DNA from: Prochilodus magdalenae
Lineage: Eukaryota; Chordata; Actinopteri; Characiformes; Prochilodontidae
Direction: 5' to 3'
DNA: 64,000 nucleotides
Assembly: GCA_024036415.1 (NCBI GenBank)
Contig: JAMWET010000060.1
Location: 549,501 to 613,500 of the forward strand
Shown one piece after another: positions 12,901 to 24,689 of this stretch. Positions within the stretch are counted from its first letter, which is position 1; each line of letters opens with the position of its first letter. A model generated the notes under the pieces. It made no database searches. It saw nothing but the letters and a program-made list of their open reading frames with translations, and was not told the origin of the DNA. Both the position numbers and the translations under genes were made by a program.

Positions 12901-15900
12901 TTCTACACTCGTCTTTTTACTGACAAGACACTCGCCTTCTTTCTCCCTCACTCCATATCTCAGCTGTTCCCCCTCCCCATCCATATGTTCATCAAATGCA
13001 AATGCCGTGTTTTGCCATTCATGAGGATGAGTTTGGTGCTTCTGGAAGGGGAAAAAAAGTAACACCTATTGTGGCTTCCCCCCGGGTAGCACCTTTCGCA
13101 CAAATCACCTGCGCTGTTTGTCTGGGACTGCCATAAGCCTGTGGGTGGAGGTGTGTCTGCTGATATAAAGCTCTAGACAGATCAAACACAGAGGAACGTG
13201 CCACTGACTCTTTCAGCCCTCCTCCTGCTCCGCATTAGCATAGGAACACAGAGGTGCGGCCAGAATGGCCCGAAACGCCCCGAACACTTTCATTCATCTC
13301 CAGCTGCTCCGGCCGGACACACGGATGGGTTCTGGCAGGCAATAAAGGAGTAGAAAAAAAGACTGGAGTGGAAAAAGGGTGACAGAGAGTGAGAGAGGAG
13401 AGGGAGAGGGCTTTAATTCCCTTCTCAGTGGCAGGACATCAGAGTACAAGGAATGGAATGAAATGAAATGGGGGGAGGATGAAAGGAGGAGAAGAAAAGA
13501 AGTAGGAGGAGATGGGGACAGAAAGAGGGGAGAAGAGTGGGGTGTGGAGTGTGGATAAAAGAGAAGAGGTGCAGAAGGAGGAGAGCTAGGAGTTCTGGTG
13601 AAATAGAATGCGAAGACGAAGGAAAAAGGAAGAGGAATAGGGAAGGAGGAAGAGGCATGTGAAATGTGAAAGAGTGAAACGCAGAGCCGAAGAAGGGAGA
13701 TGGCTGTCAATCGTCCAAGGAGCCGGACAGGAAAGTTAGAGAGAAGAGCTTCTCTGAAAGTTACTCTCTCGCTCATTCATTCAAAATGCATCTCACTTTA
13801 CCGCCTCTCCAGTGACTGCACCTCTCCGCTCTCTGAAAGCTGGGAGTGTGCGAGCCAGAGCCAGACTTCACAGTGCGGGTTTACAGCTGCACACACACCC
13901 AAATCCCACATTGCCCAATGGGCCCCAGCACAAGGAGGCAGCTGCACCTGCACATCTAAAAAATGGCGGAATTGAAAATTGCTGAGAGCGTGGACACATA
14001 GCCGGCAGTTATTTATTTACTGTGACTTCATATAATGCAGCAACCTGACCTGTTTTCCACCAGGCCACTTTCTATAGCTAAGAAAAAAGATTTTAGTTAT
14101 CGCTCAGCTCAGTTCACTTGCATCCTTTTGGTACCTTACAGTTCATTTGTTTCCGAGGGTTGACCGGAGCTGTGTACCGTGTATATACAGACTAATATGT
14201 AGGTTGGTGCATACTAGCAGCAGATGCAGTTTGCACCAGTGTCTCAAATACCCCTTGAGAGGGGGCCCATGCTGGGTGGCTACTGGCTGGTAGTGTGCTC
14301 TTCCACACATTAACCGAGATCATACACCTCTCCTCTTTCTCTTCAGTTTGAGAAGTAAGCTACAATTCACTCTGAGCTCCAAACTCTATGTTTTCAGACT
14401 TCAGACTAAAAATTCTCTGTCAAGTTGTTAAGTTTGAAGAGCCAACTGAGTGAACCAGTAATGCCACACAGATGCAGATGAGTGCTAGTTAAGAACGCCA
14501 AAGATGTCAAAGACAAGAAGTTTGATTATGGGTGTAGCAGTGAAATCATCTCTTCCTGTTTTTATCTAATAGACAGCATTTTAAAATAATAATAATAATT
14601 ATCCAGGTGTGTCTGAAATTATTCAATGTTTCTACACTTAAAGCAGCTGAAGCAAAGCAGAAACCTAAACATTTACTGCGTGGTGGTGATGCCATCAAAA
14701 ATTAAATGAATACAGTGTTTAGAGTCACTTTGGGCAACATACCAGCTAACATCACACCAAAATAATATTTAATATTTCACATCTCTACACATATAATCAT
14801 CTACAGTGGTGCTGGAAGGTTTTAGAATGGTTTGAAATCAGATAACCATCATCAAATCATACCTGTAGAGAAAGAAAACACAATATAACAAATAACACAA
14901 ACAGTTCAACAGTTGTCACTGACTTACTGAGACAATATCCAACGTATATATTGGTCTTTGTTGCCAACAGGTGTGGACCTCTAGAAGTGTCAGTTTGGTA
15001 ATAAATTGGGTCAGGAGGTTCAATCACTCATTCATTGGGTCAGGAGGATGATAATCATGTGTGTTGGTGACACTGCCCTATTAATAACACATCAACTTCA
15101 CTGTCAAAGCTTGGTCTTCACTACACATATAGGTGCACAACATGTCTCGGCTAAGGGGGTTTCTGAGGGTGTCAGAAAAACAGCTGTCAATTTTCACCAG
15201 GCTGGAAGAATTATGAAATATTTGGTCTAGTCAGGCAGATAGACAGACTGTATGACCATTGTTACCCCTCCTAATTTGTTGTGTGGCTATAACGCAAATA
15301 GAACTAAAATGAGAAATATTATCTTGGGATTCCACAATAACAACCTGATGCCCGATGTGAAACATGGTGGTGGCAGTATCATTGTGTGAAGCTGGTTTGT
15401 TGCCATTGGTCTAGTTTGAAATATTTAACAGTACTTAAATTTAGGATTCAGCAGCCAGTCTACCAACCAGAGAATGATAATTGGGATTTTGGAATGACCA
15501 GGTGAGAATCCAGACAGCAGTCCAGTAGAAATGTTGTGGCAGAATCAGGACCACTTTGAGGAGCTCTGTAAGGAGGAATGGGTCACAGTTCCCCTAAGAT
15601 AATGTGCAGGAAAATTATTAAGCAGGTACAGGAAATGTAATACTGAAATACAGATACCCCTTATTGAATGCACAGGCTCACGTATTTAATGTCAACAAAA
15701 CCATTTAATGTCGCATCACTTTGTTTCGTTACATAATTGTGTTATTTGTGTTACATGGTTACATTTTTGATCAGATGTATATATAAATATAACGGAACTC
15801 TTTAGGCTACACAGTCTTCCTTGTACTGCTGTGTGGGCAGTTTGTTGATTGTTATACATTTAGCTTGTTCCACCCTTTTGGACACATCTGACATCAGAGG

Positions 15901-18900
15901 GAGACAACATTTGTTTAAATGACTGGAAAATACCAAGCACGCTGCAGAGCAGTCATTTACAGGAAATCTACATACATTAATGCAAAATTAATGACACCCC
16001 ATGTGAGCATTCTCACTTGTTTGCACACACGAATGCAAACGCGCACCCCCGCACATTTTCATGGGTTATAACGCACGAGTTTGGCACGCTACAGTGGAGT
16101 TAGCGTTAACCCCAGTGAAATGAAAATGTTAGCAGAAATAGGTCAGGCAGGGCTAAATCACTGCTTAACTGAATCTATAAGGATGGCTAAAAGATATGAC
16201 CTGTATTTGAGGGACTTATTGAAAATAGTAGGAGGCGAACGGAGCGCCTTTCTCTGCGAGTGGTTTCATATGATATATGAGAAACAAGGAGCGGGGTGTG
16301 TGCAGAGACTCTGGTGGATTTTCCTCACAAAACTCGTTCATTGAAAAGATAGTTCTGGTTTTCATAACTGTGGCAGTTCCTGTACAAAATGGACCCGCAT
16401 CCTAATAAGCAGATAGAAAGTCAAAAGTATGTAGCTGTTAAGAATAGAATGATTTGCTACATTTGTGAGGAAAGAGTTGCTTACACAGTGTGGGCTAAGC
16501 ATGGTCATATTTCATCATAGAGGCTGTAACTGCTGTACATTATGACCTGCTTATAGCTCAGCTATTTATTGCTACCCACTCTAAGAGTTTCCAAAAAATG
16601 AGCTCCCTCACACTTTCCTCAGTCTTGGCAGAAGTATATATAAATATGAATCTTTTTTCTTTTTTTTTATGGATAACATTATTGCATAAGTTCAACAAGG
16701 ACTATCCACCAAGTCCATAAACCTAAAGTCCAGACTAAAAAGGAGCAGAACAAGCAGAACATCTTCCTAGCTCTTAAAAGTATATGGTTATTAGAGTTTG
16801 ACTATGCATTTAATTAACATGTATTTACATAATGAATGTACTCAGACATGTACTGAATCACATTTGATTAACATTCTGCATGGCCAGGTTTAGCTTTTTA
16901 ATGATCTTTTTTACAACACAAGATACCTAAGCTGCCATGATTAATTTATTTAGTTGACTTAAATCAGCTACCAAATTAGTGGGAAAATAATTTAACAGTC
17001 GATTAGTTGGTGACATCTTTTCATCTATTTCAATAAAGAGCTGTGATTAAATTTTGTTGTAACACAGTGTAAACAGACAGCAGAATCCAGCAAGCCCTCA
17101 ATTCATTGTTTCAATCCGAAAGTTAAATGTGGATGGACTTGCTTGATTACTTTGCGCATGCTTGCTTTTTATGTGTATTTTTGAATAAGATATTTGTCAT
17201 TTCTGTCTTCACTGTTAGTTAGTAAATGCGTCAAACATTTAAAAGCCAATATCTACCCAAGAGTTTTTGGGTTCTTGAGCAATTCGTAAACTGAATAATT
17301 GATTATTATTGATTTATCATTTCAACAGTTGATAGCAGCACTATAACACAATATCTTGATACCCAGACTAAAAACAGCCATCAAAAAATGTGCTGCACAA
17401 AATCCACTTATAATAAACAGGACTAATTCGGTTCTCTGTTTAAATAAAAAATGTCCTCAGTCATTTATCACACTTACCACAGGTGCCATGATAATCCTAA
17501 TGTTAAAGCAGCACAGTTCTAATTGAAAGCTTGTGATGTGTACCACAGCAGAACTTCCTCGCTCCTTTGCGTAAACCATGAGTAAGAGATAAAGACAAAG
17601 GAGGAAGAAGGCATATATGCTGTGGGGGGAACAGGAGGAATAAATAAGGGCTGTTTTTGCTGAAGTGTGCTTTGTGTGCTGCAGCAGGGGGAGGTGGACT
17701 GCTGGCCATTGTCCTGCCCACCGGCGGACTGTGACTTCACGCTGGTGCCTGAGGGTGAATGCTGCGCCCGCTGCGTGTCGGACCCGTGCCTGGCTCATAG
17801 TGTCCACAACGACATCACCAAGACCTGCGAGGACGAACACGGCATCACGCGCTTCAGCGGCTCCTCCTGGCTTAAACACGGCACTGAGTGCACCCTCTGC
17901 CAGTGCAAGGTCAGTGTATATCACTAACTGCTAATCACATGAACACCTCCTCATCAGAAATGATGAACACTTATCCACCTGAGCAAACTTCAGCCGAAAG
18001 GAACACCGCCAGCCTTCAACGCTTCTGGGTTGAATTATACCCCTTTTTATCATAAATTTGACTAGTATAGATCTTTTTATATAAATTATACAAAATAAAG
18101 TCCCTCTTTTCAGTGTTTTCACTGATACCATTCAGAATGGTTACTGTAATAATTAAGGAGACTACATGAGCTTTAGTAGATGGAGCATCTGAAGTCTATT
18201 GCACCAAGGCTGACCCCAGCTATCAGAATCTTGCCAATTTCTACCTTGTGAATGCACGTCCATGCAGCAGTTTTTATCAGTCAGATAGGAACCAGTTTTT
18301 AAGCCTTTCAGGGCCAGACTGACCATCACTGACCATGCATTAAAACATTTAGTGGAATTCATTCTCTACGTCTTTTGATACAGTTTAAGAGTTTTTATTT
18401 GTTGACCGTTTTTTAAAGGAGCAAGATGTATGATGATGCAATCTGTCAAATTCATGCCCCACTGCGTCTCTCCTCCTCCCTCTTTACTCCTCCCCCGTTT
18501 ACTAGCCTGAATAATCATTGCAGGTTCAGCATTCAGCTTCATTCCCTGCAGTGTCAGTGTTAACTCAGTGTAAATCATGCAACAGGATACGTAGATACAT
18601 AGACGTCTTTAACACACTGTCAGAACTGCTATTTCCTTACACTCTGGTGATAACTTTAATGTTGGAACTTCTTAAACTAAAAATCTTACAGTATTGATTA
18701 CCTCATCTTACATATTGCTCCTTTAAGTGAGATATGTTTGTTTGTTTGCTGCTGATTTGTTTTTGGTTGCTATATATCACGCCGGTCTATTTTTGGTTCA
18801 TTCATGCTAGTGGGTCGTGACATAATGGACCAGACTCTCTGACGATAGACAGAACAATATGTTAATATTTAAATTAACATCCAGGGTGCAAAAAGCAAGT

Positions 18901-19086
18901 GATCAGATCTCAGGGTAGATAATTTGACAGTGTACTACTTTAAATACACAATTACAGTCAACTTTATTAAACACGTAATACCTGCTTACTGTTCCTAGAA
19001 GACCAAAATCTATCATGTTCTTTTTCTCTCTTCTTTCCTTCCAGAATGGACATATCTGTTGCTCAGTGGACCCTATGTGCCTTTAG
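9841..19086 (+). CDS. NELL2: NELL2, C-terminal part (5 exons, 5' end off the window)
   Basis: Joined exons 9841-9981, 10816-11009, 11977-12153, 17685-17909 and 19045-19086 give about 259 residues ending in a stop at 19084-19086. Every intron is GT-AG and the phases join without a frameshift (1, 0, 0, 0 after an incoming phase 1). Domain order is EGF-like, EGF-like, then three cysteine-rich VWC units with CSVCSC/CCPEC, CQQCQC/CCARC and CTLCQC/CC motifs. Order and sequence match vertebrate NELL2 as I remember it, including DIDECSEGF, CDCENPTVDLFCCPECDPRL and the NDITKTC stretch. NELL2 is a secreted multimeric glycoprotein of neurons; family knowledge includes Robo3 binding in axon guidance and a ROS1-related luminal signal in the mammalian epididymis. 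The signal peptide, laminin-G-like domain, coiled coil and earlier EGF domains would be encoded upstream. NELL1 is less likely given the close match. Which teleost duplicate (a or b) cannot be told here. Confidence 0.95.
9982..10815 (+). other. NELL2: NELL2 intron between the two EGF exons
   Basis: An 834-base GT-AG intron in phase 1. I see no repeat, structure or conserved-looking block in it. Confidence 0.85.
10816..11009 (+). CDS. NELL2: NELL2 exon: last EGF-like domain and start of VWC
   Basis: The acceptor is TCTCTCAG at 10815 and the donor is GTGAGT at 11010. The 194 bases enter in phase 1 and leave in phase 0. The translation begins DIDECKVGRSTCANDTLC, carries the hydroxylation-type segment CFNLDGGYDC and an N-glycosylation sequon NDT, then GDCIHDNKVKHNGQIW and CSVCSC, which opens the next von Willebrand C domain. 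The preceding intron is 834 bases (9982-10815). Confidence 0.94.
11390..11720 (+). other. Candidate conserved noncoding block in NELL2 intron
   Basis: The block contains repeated homeodomain-type cores (TTAATTGC, TAATTAAG, CCAATTAG, TTAATTAGG, TTAATTGA) in non-repetitive sequence within the 967-base intron 11010-11976. The composition resembles vertebrate developmental noncoding elements. Conservation itself cannot be seen from one sequence. Confidence 0.3.
11977..12153 (+). CDS. NELL2: NELL2 exon: VWC domain core
   Basis: The acceptor is GTGCTCAG at 11976 and the donor is GTAAGA at 12154; 177 bases, phase 0 to 0. It encodes 59 residues with MCRRMVCDCENPTVDLFCC, PECDPRLSSQC and CQQCQCL, finishing one VWC module and starting the next. 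The reading frame stays open through the donor into the intron as far as 12444 (see findings), but the strong donor and the next exon in phase 0 make splicing here the obvious reading. Confidence 0.94.
13370..13700 (+). repeat. Polypurine tract (A+G rich)
   Basis: About 330 bases of almost only A and G on the + strand, with short interruptions, not a simple-unit microsatellite. Such tracts can form triplex (H-DNA) structures. In the sense direction of NELL2 the transcript would be purine-rich. Confidence 0.75.
14340..14590 (+). repeat. Dispersed repeat, copy 1
   Basis: It shares an ordered series of words with 24690-24970: a GTTTGAGAA(G/A)TAAG start, GGAGCC-like/CCAACTGAGTGAACCA versus CCAACTGGGTGAACCA, and a closing ACAGACAGCAT-like word. 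Copies are strongly diverged. The family was not identified. Confidence 0.45.
14802..15775 (+). mobile_element. Tc1/mariner-like transposon relic
   Basis: It starts with TACAGTGGTGCTGGAAGG, close to the common fish Tc1-type terminus TACAGTGGTGCTTGAAAG. Internal scraps look like transposase: a KHGGGS-type stretch near 15360 and a NPDSSPVEMLWQNQD stretch near 15510, comparable to NPDLNPIExLW. Near the far end, TTGTGTTATTTGTGTTACATG is roughly the inverse of a 5' subterminal word, supporting inverted repeats. Many stops and gaps show it is dead. Confidence 0.65.
17685..17909 (+). CDS. NELL2: NELL2 exon: VWC domains
   Basis: The acceptor is TGCTGCAG at 17684, with an adjacent CAG that gives a possible NAGNAG choice of one glutamine more or less; the donor is GTCAGT at 17910. 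The exon is 225 bases, phase 0 to 0. It encodes QGEVDCWPLSCPPADC, CCARCVSDPC, NDITKTCEDEHG and the HGTECTLCQCK end, giving the tail of one VWC unit and most of the last. Base composition is markedly GC-richer than the surrounding intron, as expected for fish coding sequence. Confidence 0.94.
17910..19044 (+). other. NELL2: Last NELL2 intron
   Basis: A 1,135-base phase-0 GT-AG intron. Its only recognisable content is the MITE-like element at 18413-18726. Confidence 0.85.
18413..18726 (+). mobile_element. MITE-like element, copy 1
   Basis: About 314 bases bounded by inverted ends: TTAAAGGAGCAAGATGTA on the left and TACATATTGCTCCTTTAA on the right. There is no coding content. The same kind of terminus bounds the 33874-34184 element of nearly equal length. 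AAAGGTGCAATGTGTAAG-type ends are, as I recall, common in fish genomes. Confidence 0.65.
19045..19086 (+). CDS. NELL2: NELL2 terminal coding exon
   Basis: The acceptor is TTTCCTTCCAG at 19044. Thirteen codons (NGHICCSVDPMCL) then TAG at 19084-19086. The CC and the final C complete the last VWC cysteine pattern. As I recall the mammalian protein, it ends three residues later (QCLQEL), so this tail is slightly shorter, with M for Q. The coding part is too small to be found by ORF length alone. Confidence 0.9.
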   Translation, partial: NGHICCSVDPMCL

Positions 19087-19570
19087 CTGCAGAGCAGAAT
19101 GCTAAAGGCATTTGTACAGTCTTTCTCCATTTCAAAGAAACTCACGCGCTCTACCCACAACCCCAATCTACTTCTTTATACCAAATGCAAAACGTGTATA
19201 ATACCAAACCGATGACAGAAAACCTCACTGTTCATATCTGCTACAGGAGGAGTCCATTTCTTCACACTGAGGTGAAACAGCTCTGTACAAAGTAATGTAT
19301 ACACTGGCATGACCACACTGGATGTTAAAAAAGCATATTCTTTCATTTCTAAGTCTTTATGAAAAGGAAGTAGGCATTCTAGATAGTAAGTAAATGTTAT
19401 TGTACTTCTTATTCGTCACAATGGAAGGTGTCTATATTTTGTGACTCCATGAAAAACACTTTTTGTTAGACTTTCTTTCATTTTCTTTTGTTTTATTTCA
19501 CACTTTCAAACGATTCTTCCGCTTGCTCTTGTCTAATGGTGAAATAAAGTATTTCCATTTCCATTTACAT
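19087..19570 (+). other. NELL2: NELL2 3' UTR
   Basis: AT-rich sequence after the NELL2 stop with no further splice or coding signal. It runs to a canonical polyadenylation signal about 460 bases after the stop. The exact cleavage point is inferred. Confidence 0.7.
19543..19548 (+). promoter_or_regulatory. NELL2: NELL2 polyadenylation signal AATAAA
   Basis: The canonical hexamer sits 457 bases after the stop and is followed about 20 bases on by a GT-rich stretch (GTGTGTTTGTCTTTG, from about 19571), the usual downstream element. It is the first hexamer seen after the stop with such a downstream element. Confidence 0.75.
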
Positions 19571-22149
19571 GTGTGTTTGTCTTTGCTTTCGTATCTTAAG
19601 CATCAGCCATGTAGGATCAGGAAAATGTGACGATCATACGTAATTAGGGAGATATCTTGGCATCAGCATTCATGTCTTTGATATGCACAATCGAGCACTT
19701 GATATGTGGGTGCCCTCCCTTTACCTTTTCTGTTTGTATGTATTTCTTCCCCCCATGTTCCTTCTTGTCTTGTGTCATTTGAATATGGATATGAATATTC
19801 AGCAGTTACTTGAGCAGAGGAGAAGAAGGTAGGAGCGTTTCCAGTAAAAGCAACATGTCCTCATGCATATTCTAAATGTTTTACAGTTTTCACGATCTGA
19901 GGTCATTCACGAGTCATATAGCTTTTATTATGCACATCTTTTAAATCACAGAAAACTCAACCCACAGTGAATACCAGCCCTGCTTTATTCTTCACCAGTC
20001 AGAGTAGATCAGAATTACCAGTTCTTTATTTCACCAAGTGTGGTACACATACACACAAGGAATTAGTCTTGATGAGAGCACACATGTAGGACATGTAACA
20101 TATTGAACAGAGCAGACGAGCACACAGACAGTTAACAAGTCTTTAACTGAGTCATAAAGAATAGGCGTAGCTAGAAATGTTGCGCAGCTGAAATGGTTTC
20201 CACTTCCTGCTAGGCTGCAGCTACTATGGGAAGAGCGAGGGATGAGTGCGGGTGTGGTTGTGGATTAGAGTTCAGGGATCTGCCCTGAGTGAGTACAGGG
20301 AGCTTTGTGGCTGTAGGTTAAAGGAATTGAGTGAAGTGGAAATGAACGGGACTCTACAGGAGAAATGAGGGACAAACAGATGAGTGCAGACCAGACCAAC
20401 ATTGAATTTGTGCTTGGGGGTCTGGCCTGAGATTCCTTTGGATAGGTGTATACTTTTTGGAGCTTTCCAAAAGTTTTCCTGAAAACCGGAAAGTCAAATC
20501 TAAAACCTCTATACGCGCACACACATATGTCTACACATAAGTCTGAACAGACATAAGAACTATTATTTATAGAGCTTCACAGAATGAGATGATATGTTAT
20601 GATATAATTATAAAACTGAACATCTGTACAGCTGTGCATATAAGTGTGCTGTATATAAGAGGCGCTGCTGCAATACAGTAAGATTCAGTTTCAGGTTTAC
20701 AGTGTGAGGTGTCCATGGTGGATAATGAGCGCTACATCTCTGCGGGGATAAAAAGCCATCCTTGTCTTTCTCTACAGTGGCTCTATAGTGGGTTGAGGTT
20801 GCAGAGGTATACCTGCTCCTTAGCTGCACTAATTCTTTAGGCCGTGCCCTCAGTATCCAGGATACAGTTTTAAAAAACGAAAGAAGGGGGGAAAGCTGCT
20901 CTCGCTGCACCTGCATTTCATCAAGAATTCCTGTATGGACTTATCGACTTGCAGATCCACTCCTTTCTACCCTGCTGGCCTGGACGGATGCCAGGGGTGA
21001 TGTTAACCGCGCTGATATTATATAACACTGCACCTGAGTTAAAATTCAATTACAGATTTATTCACATTCACCTTTAAAGGTTCTTTCCGGGGTAGGAGAA
21101 GACTTTTGTACCACAGAATGAGACATATGCCTTAAAACTTCCCACTTTTTTGGTTAAAGATTTACAGAAGCCGCTATCCCTTAACCTCCACAGAGCCCTC
21201 ATGGAAAAACCTTTCTGCACGTGCATTTCGGAAAAGCAGGTCATGGAATGTGGCAGGATTCCATTCATTCCAGTAACAGTTAGTGGGTTTTAGAACAGCA
21301 GATCTTGGTGATTAAGCGTGCTGTAGACGAATCATTCTCAGACAGTATTTACCCATATGTGATGAAGAAGGGGATAAACTGGTGAATGTAAAGGTTAATG
21401 TGGGTTTCAAACCTGGCCTCAGAACATGAACTAAGCTCACAGGCATATACTTAATCATTCTAAACTTATAATGACAGTGAAATACTGCTGGGAGAACACC
21501 ATGCCCAGAGTGCTGCGGATGGATTTGGCTACAGTTTCTCCCGGCCTCGCGGGGTTCAGCAGTTCCTAGCGAGTGGTGGCCTTTTGCCAGCGGCAGGAAA
21601 GTGGAGGCACAGCAGGCGTGGGGATTGTCCAGCTGGCTCCTTAATGTCCAATTTTCTGTTGGAAAGATGAGACCACTGCAACAGATGCCTTGGCCCACAG
21701 GGAGCTAATACTACTGTCTGTGCCTCTGAGGTTAGCCAGTGATTACCTTCAGAAGTATTGTCTGCAACAGGCTAGAAAGATGGAACATCTCCAGGAGAGC
21801 TATGGCTATCCAAGCATGAGCCCCTAGAACATTAAAGCTCCATGCAGGAAGCAAAACCTTTTAAACCAGGGCCAGTCCTGTTTGGTTTTTAGTTTTTAGC
21901 TTGGTTTTAATTTGTAGTTATCAAACTGAGTTCATCTGCAGCTATGACAGCTCGCACAGCCAAATGAATTTCCTGTGATTCATGTTCTTACAATTAACAT
22001 TTAACATGTCAGAATACAAACTCATCATTCACAGAATTACAATTAGCTGCACCCAGAAGGAACCGACCAGCAGGAGTGAAACTTGGAGGGTTTGACACTG
22101 TGAGACATGCCAATGATTTAAGTTTCACACTCAGCCGTGCATGTGACAT

Positions 22150-22690
22150 AAGCAAGGACAGGCCTCATCACTGTACCTGACTAACCCAATTGCCACAATT
22201 ACGGACATTCAGTGAGCAGTGATGCCCTCCATGAGTCCTCCTGTTAGTGCAGCACTATTGGCAGACGGGCACACGAGGCAGGACTACATGCACGTAGACT
22301 GTTATGATGCCTGCCCTTAAAAGCACATCGATAACACTTAAGATGCAATGGTGTCGTGCCAGACTGTCATTGAGTTTCACTATCTTCAGTGTCCCAGTTT
22401 TGTTTTGCTGAAGACAACTAATGAAGTCGTGTGTGGAGGCACCGTTGTCAGTGCCAAAATGAACGGCTTGTTGTCACATGTCCAGAAGCCTGGTGTCACT
22501 CCACCTCCACCCCTACCACACCATCTGCAGGAACTGTGTGAGAATATTCAAGCTGCATGGGATGGATTATCACAGGACACCATCAGGAACCTCTACAGCT
22601 CCATGTTGAGATATCTGGCATAGAGACATAGCTGGCTGACACCATACTGAAAAACTCTTCTGTGTGGGTTACTACAGGCTCCGTACCCCA
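22150..22690 (+). mobile_element. Tc1/mariner-like transposase relic, copy 1
   Basis: It shares long ordered similarity with 50890-51340, for example GCAGTGATG(C/G)CCTCCATGAG, ACATGTCCAGAAG, GGTGTCACTCCACCTCCACC, TGTGAGAATATTCAAG and GGATTATCACAGGACA. The 3' part reads ELCENIQAAWDGLSQDTI, like the C-terminal helix of Tc1-family transposases (AWxxxPQxxI). It is broken by gaps, so non-functional. Confidence 0.65.
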
Positions 22691-24689
22691 CGTGTGACTG
22701 CTCCCACCACTCGGCACTTTACACCATCGTTACAATGTCTATATGCTCTAGGCAACAATAGAGATGTTTCATTCAGACTGAACGTCTATTTTCAGTTACG
22801 ACTGTTTTCTGAAACATCCGTGACAAACTGTGCCAAACAGTTTCCACTATGGTTTTTAATAAAACTGCTTTTTAGTCACCATGGTGAGTTATCTTTGTTG
22901 CAGGAGTAATTAGAGAGATGTGCAATAACGTTCGGTGCCGTCATGATACATTATTATATTGTCTAAATTTGGAACACAGCTATTAGACTGTGAGAGGGCT
23001 TAAATGTGTAATTTCTCATTTTGCTCTTCTGTATGGCGAGAGGGCCCTGCGATATTGTCTTGCCATTCCCTGCAGCAGGGTTGATAAAAATGCAGTTTCA
23101 TATCTGAGGAGGAAGCAATTGAACGAAGAGAAAGAGGGAGAACGTGAGAGAGCCTCATTGCTGCTGGGCCTTTTCAGTTCCGAGCGAGTGGCTGGTTCTA
23201 CCCTGGGATTTGTTCCGTGGTCCACCTCGCTGTGTGCGTGTCAAGGGCAATCTAGGACTCCCAAATGTGCGCTCACACACCAGCAGCTGACAAAGAACAT
23301 CCTTACCACAATCTCCCAGGAACAAGGCTGATGGAAGTGTGACAGAGTCAAAGAGCCTCACAGTTCGGCCCCTGTCAGGGGGATGACGGCGCGAGTGTCA
23401 GATGATACTGTGATCTGGTAGATGGGGGAGTACAAGATGACATGACAAGTGATCCGGGAGAAATTTAGTGGACGACCAGACAGAGAATGATTCAATTTAG
23501 ACCCAGATGCAGCTGCTCTCGCGAGTGAGGTAGACTCCTGTTCTCCTCAGGAATTAATTACGGCTTCACGGGGAATTCTGGACGATTCCTTTTGGTTTCC
23601 ATCAGAGGTGCAACAATGAATCAGTGCATAGTGATGCATCAATCTGATGATATCCGGAATGAGCGGTCATTCGTAAAATATGCTCTCACTTGTTGGGCTA
23701 AAGATTTATATAAGATTAATTTAGGATTATATACTCTATTTCATTACTGTGTAAACAGGCCCTCCAGTTACATTTGTGTCATCTGTACATTTTATAAATT
23801 AGTCGGAACTACACCACAATAATTAGGTCATACTGCATGAAACCAAATCAGTGTAGAGATTTCACAGTGCATTGAATAACTTATGGAAGCCCTAAAGGTG
23901 CATGGGTGCCTGTTTTACTTCATTTCCTATGATAACAAGTCACTTTTATTTGTAGCTTCGTATTTACATCATGATCAAACACGTTATGTTCAGGAGATCT
24001 TGAGTTATTTATGCCATCATCCCAACATAACAGACACAGTTTTATTGACATGACATTCACTATGCTAAAATAATGGCCAATATATTTAGAGTTTTTGAGA
24101 AGACAGTATTCGTGATGTTGTGACAATGATATAAACAACTTCAAGGTCAGAGATTTCGAGGCTTCTTTCCCATATCAGCATGTCATTAATGTGTTCACTG
24201 TGTGATTCACCGTGTGTTGTTGCTGCTGAGGATTTGATCTCATGCACCGGGCTGTTCACACCGCTCGCCTCCCCTCTGATCCTCTGGGTTTCTGTGTGGC
24301 TCACATTGGTCATTACAAAGCTAAAATGAGCTTTGTATTTTCTCTCTGCCTCGAACACTTATTCGTCCAAACTATTGCTTTGATAGTTTTCCTGCACTGA
24401 CTGTATGCTCAGAAGAAATCAATATCTCATTTTAAGCCCCAAGTAACGCAAAGAATCCACAGCCCAAGACTTTCAGCAGAACCTGTTTGAAAACCTGACT
24501 TCTATATTCAACCACAGTAAAAACACAAACCTCTGAAGAGGAATGCAAAGTTGGGGGGGGTTACTTTTTGACTACATGGCTTTATTTTGAAAAGTTAAAA
24601 CTGAGATTAATGCTTTGAGTTGCCAAATGTAACATCATGATACTTCTTTCATGGGTTTTTGGATATACAGACATTTTCCTGAGATATGA

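Larger units (their letters stand above)
12154..17684 (+). other. NELL2: NELL2 intron with repeats
   Basis: A 5,531-base intron. It holds an open continuation of the exon frame to 12444, an octamer ATGCAAAT at 12996-13003, a long purine tract at 13370-13700, a dispersed repeat at 14340-14590 and a Tc1-like transposon relic at 14802-15775. Bases 15800-17680 show nothing I can name. Confidence 0.8.

Noticed and set aside
12776..13776. Pro/Ser/Leu frames in the NELL2 intron
   Set aside because: The minus-strand ones read the polypurine tract as low-complexity protein; the rest lack support and lie between confirmed exons.
16081..16344. 87-codon frame that looks protein-like
   Set aside because: It has no ATG at its start, no splice context linking it to NELL2 and no recognised family; it is probably chance.
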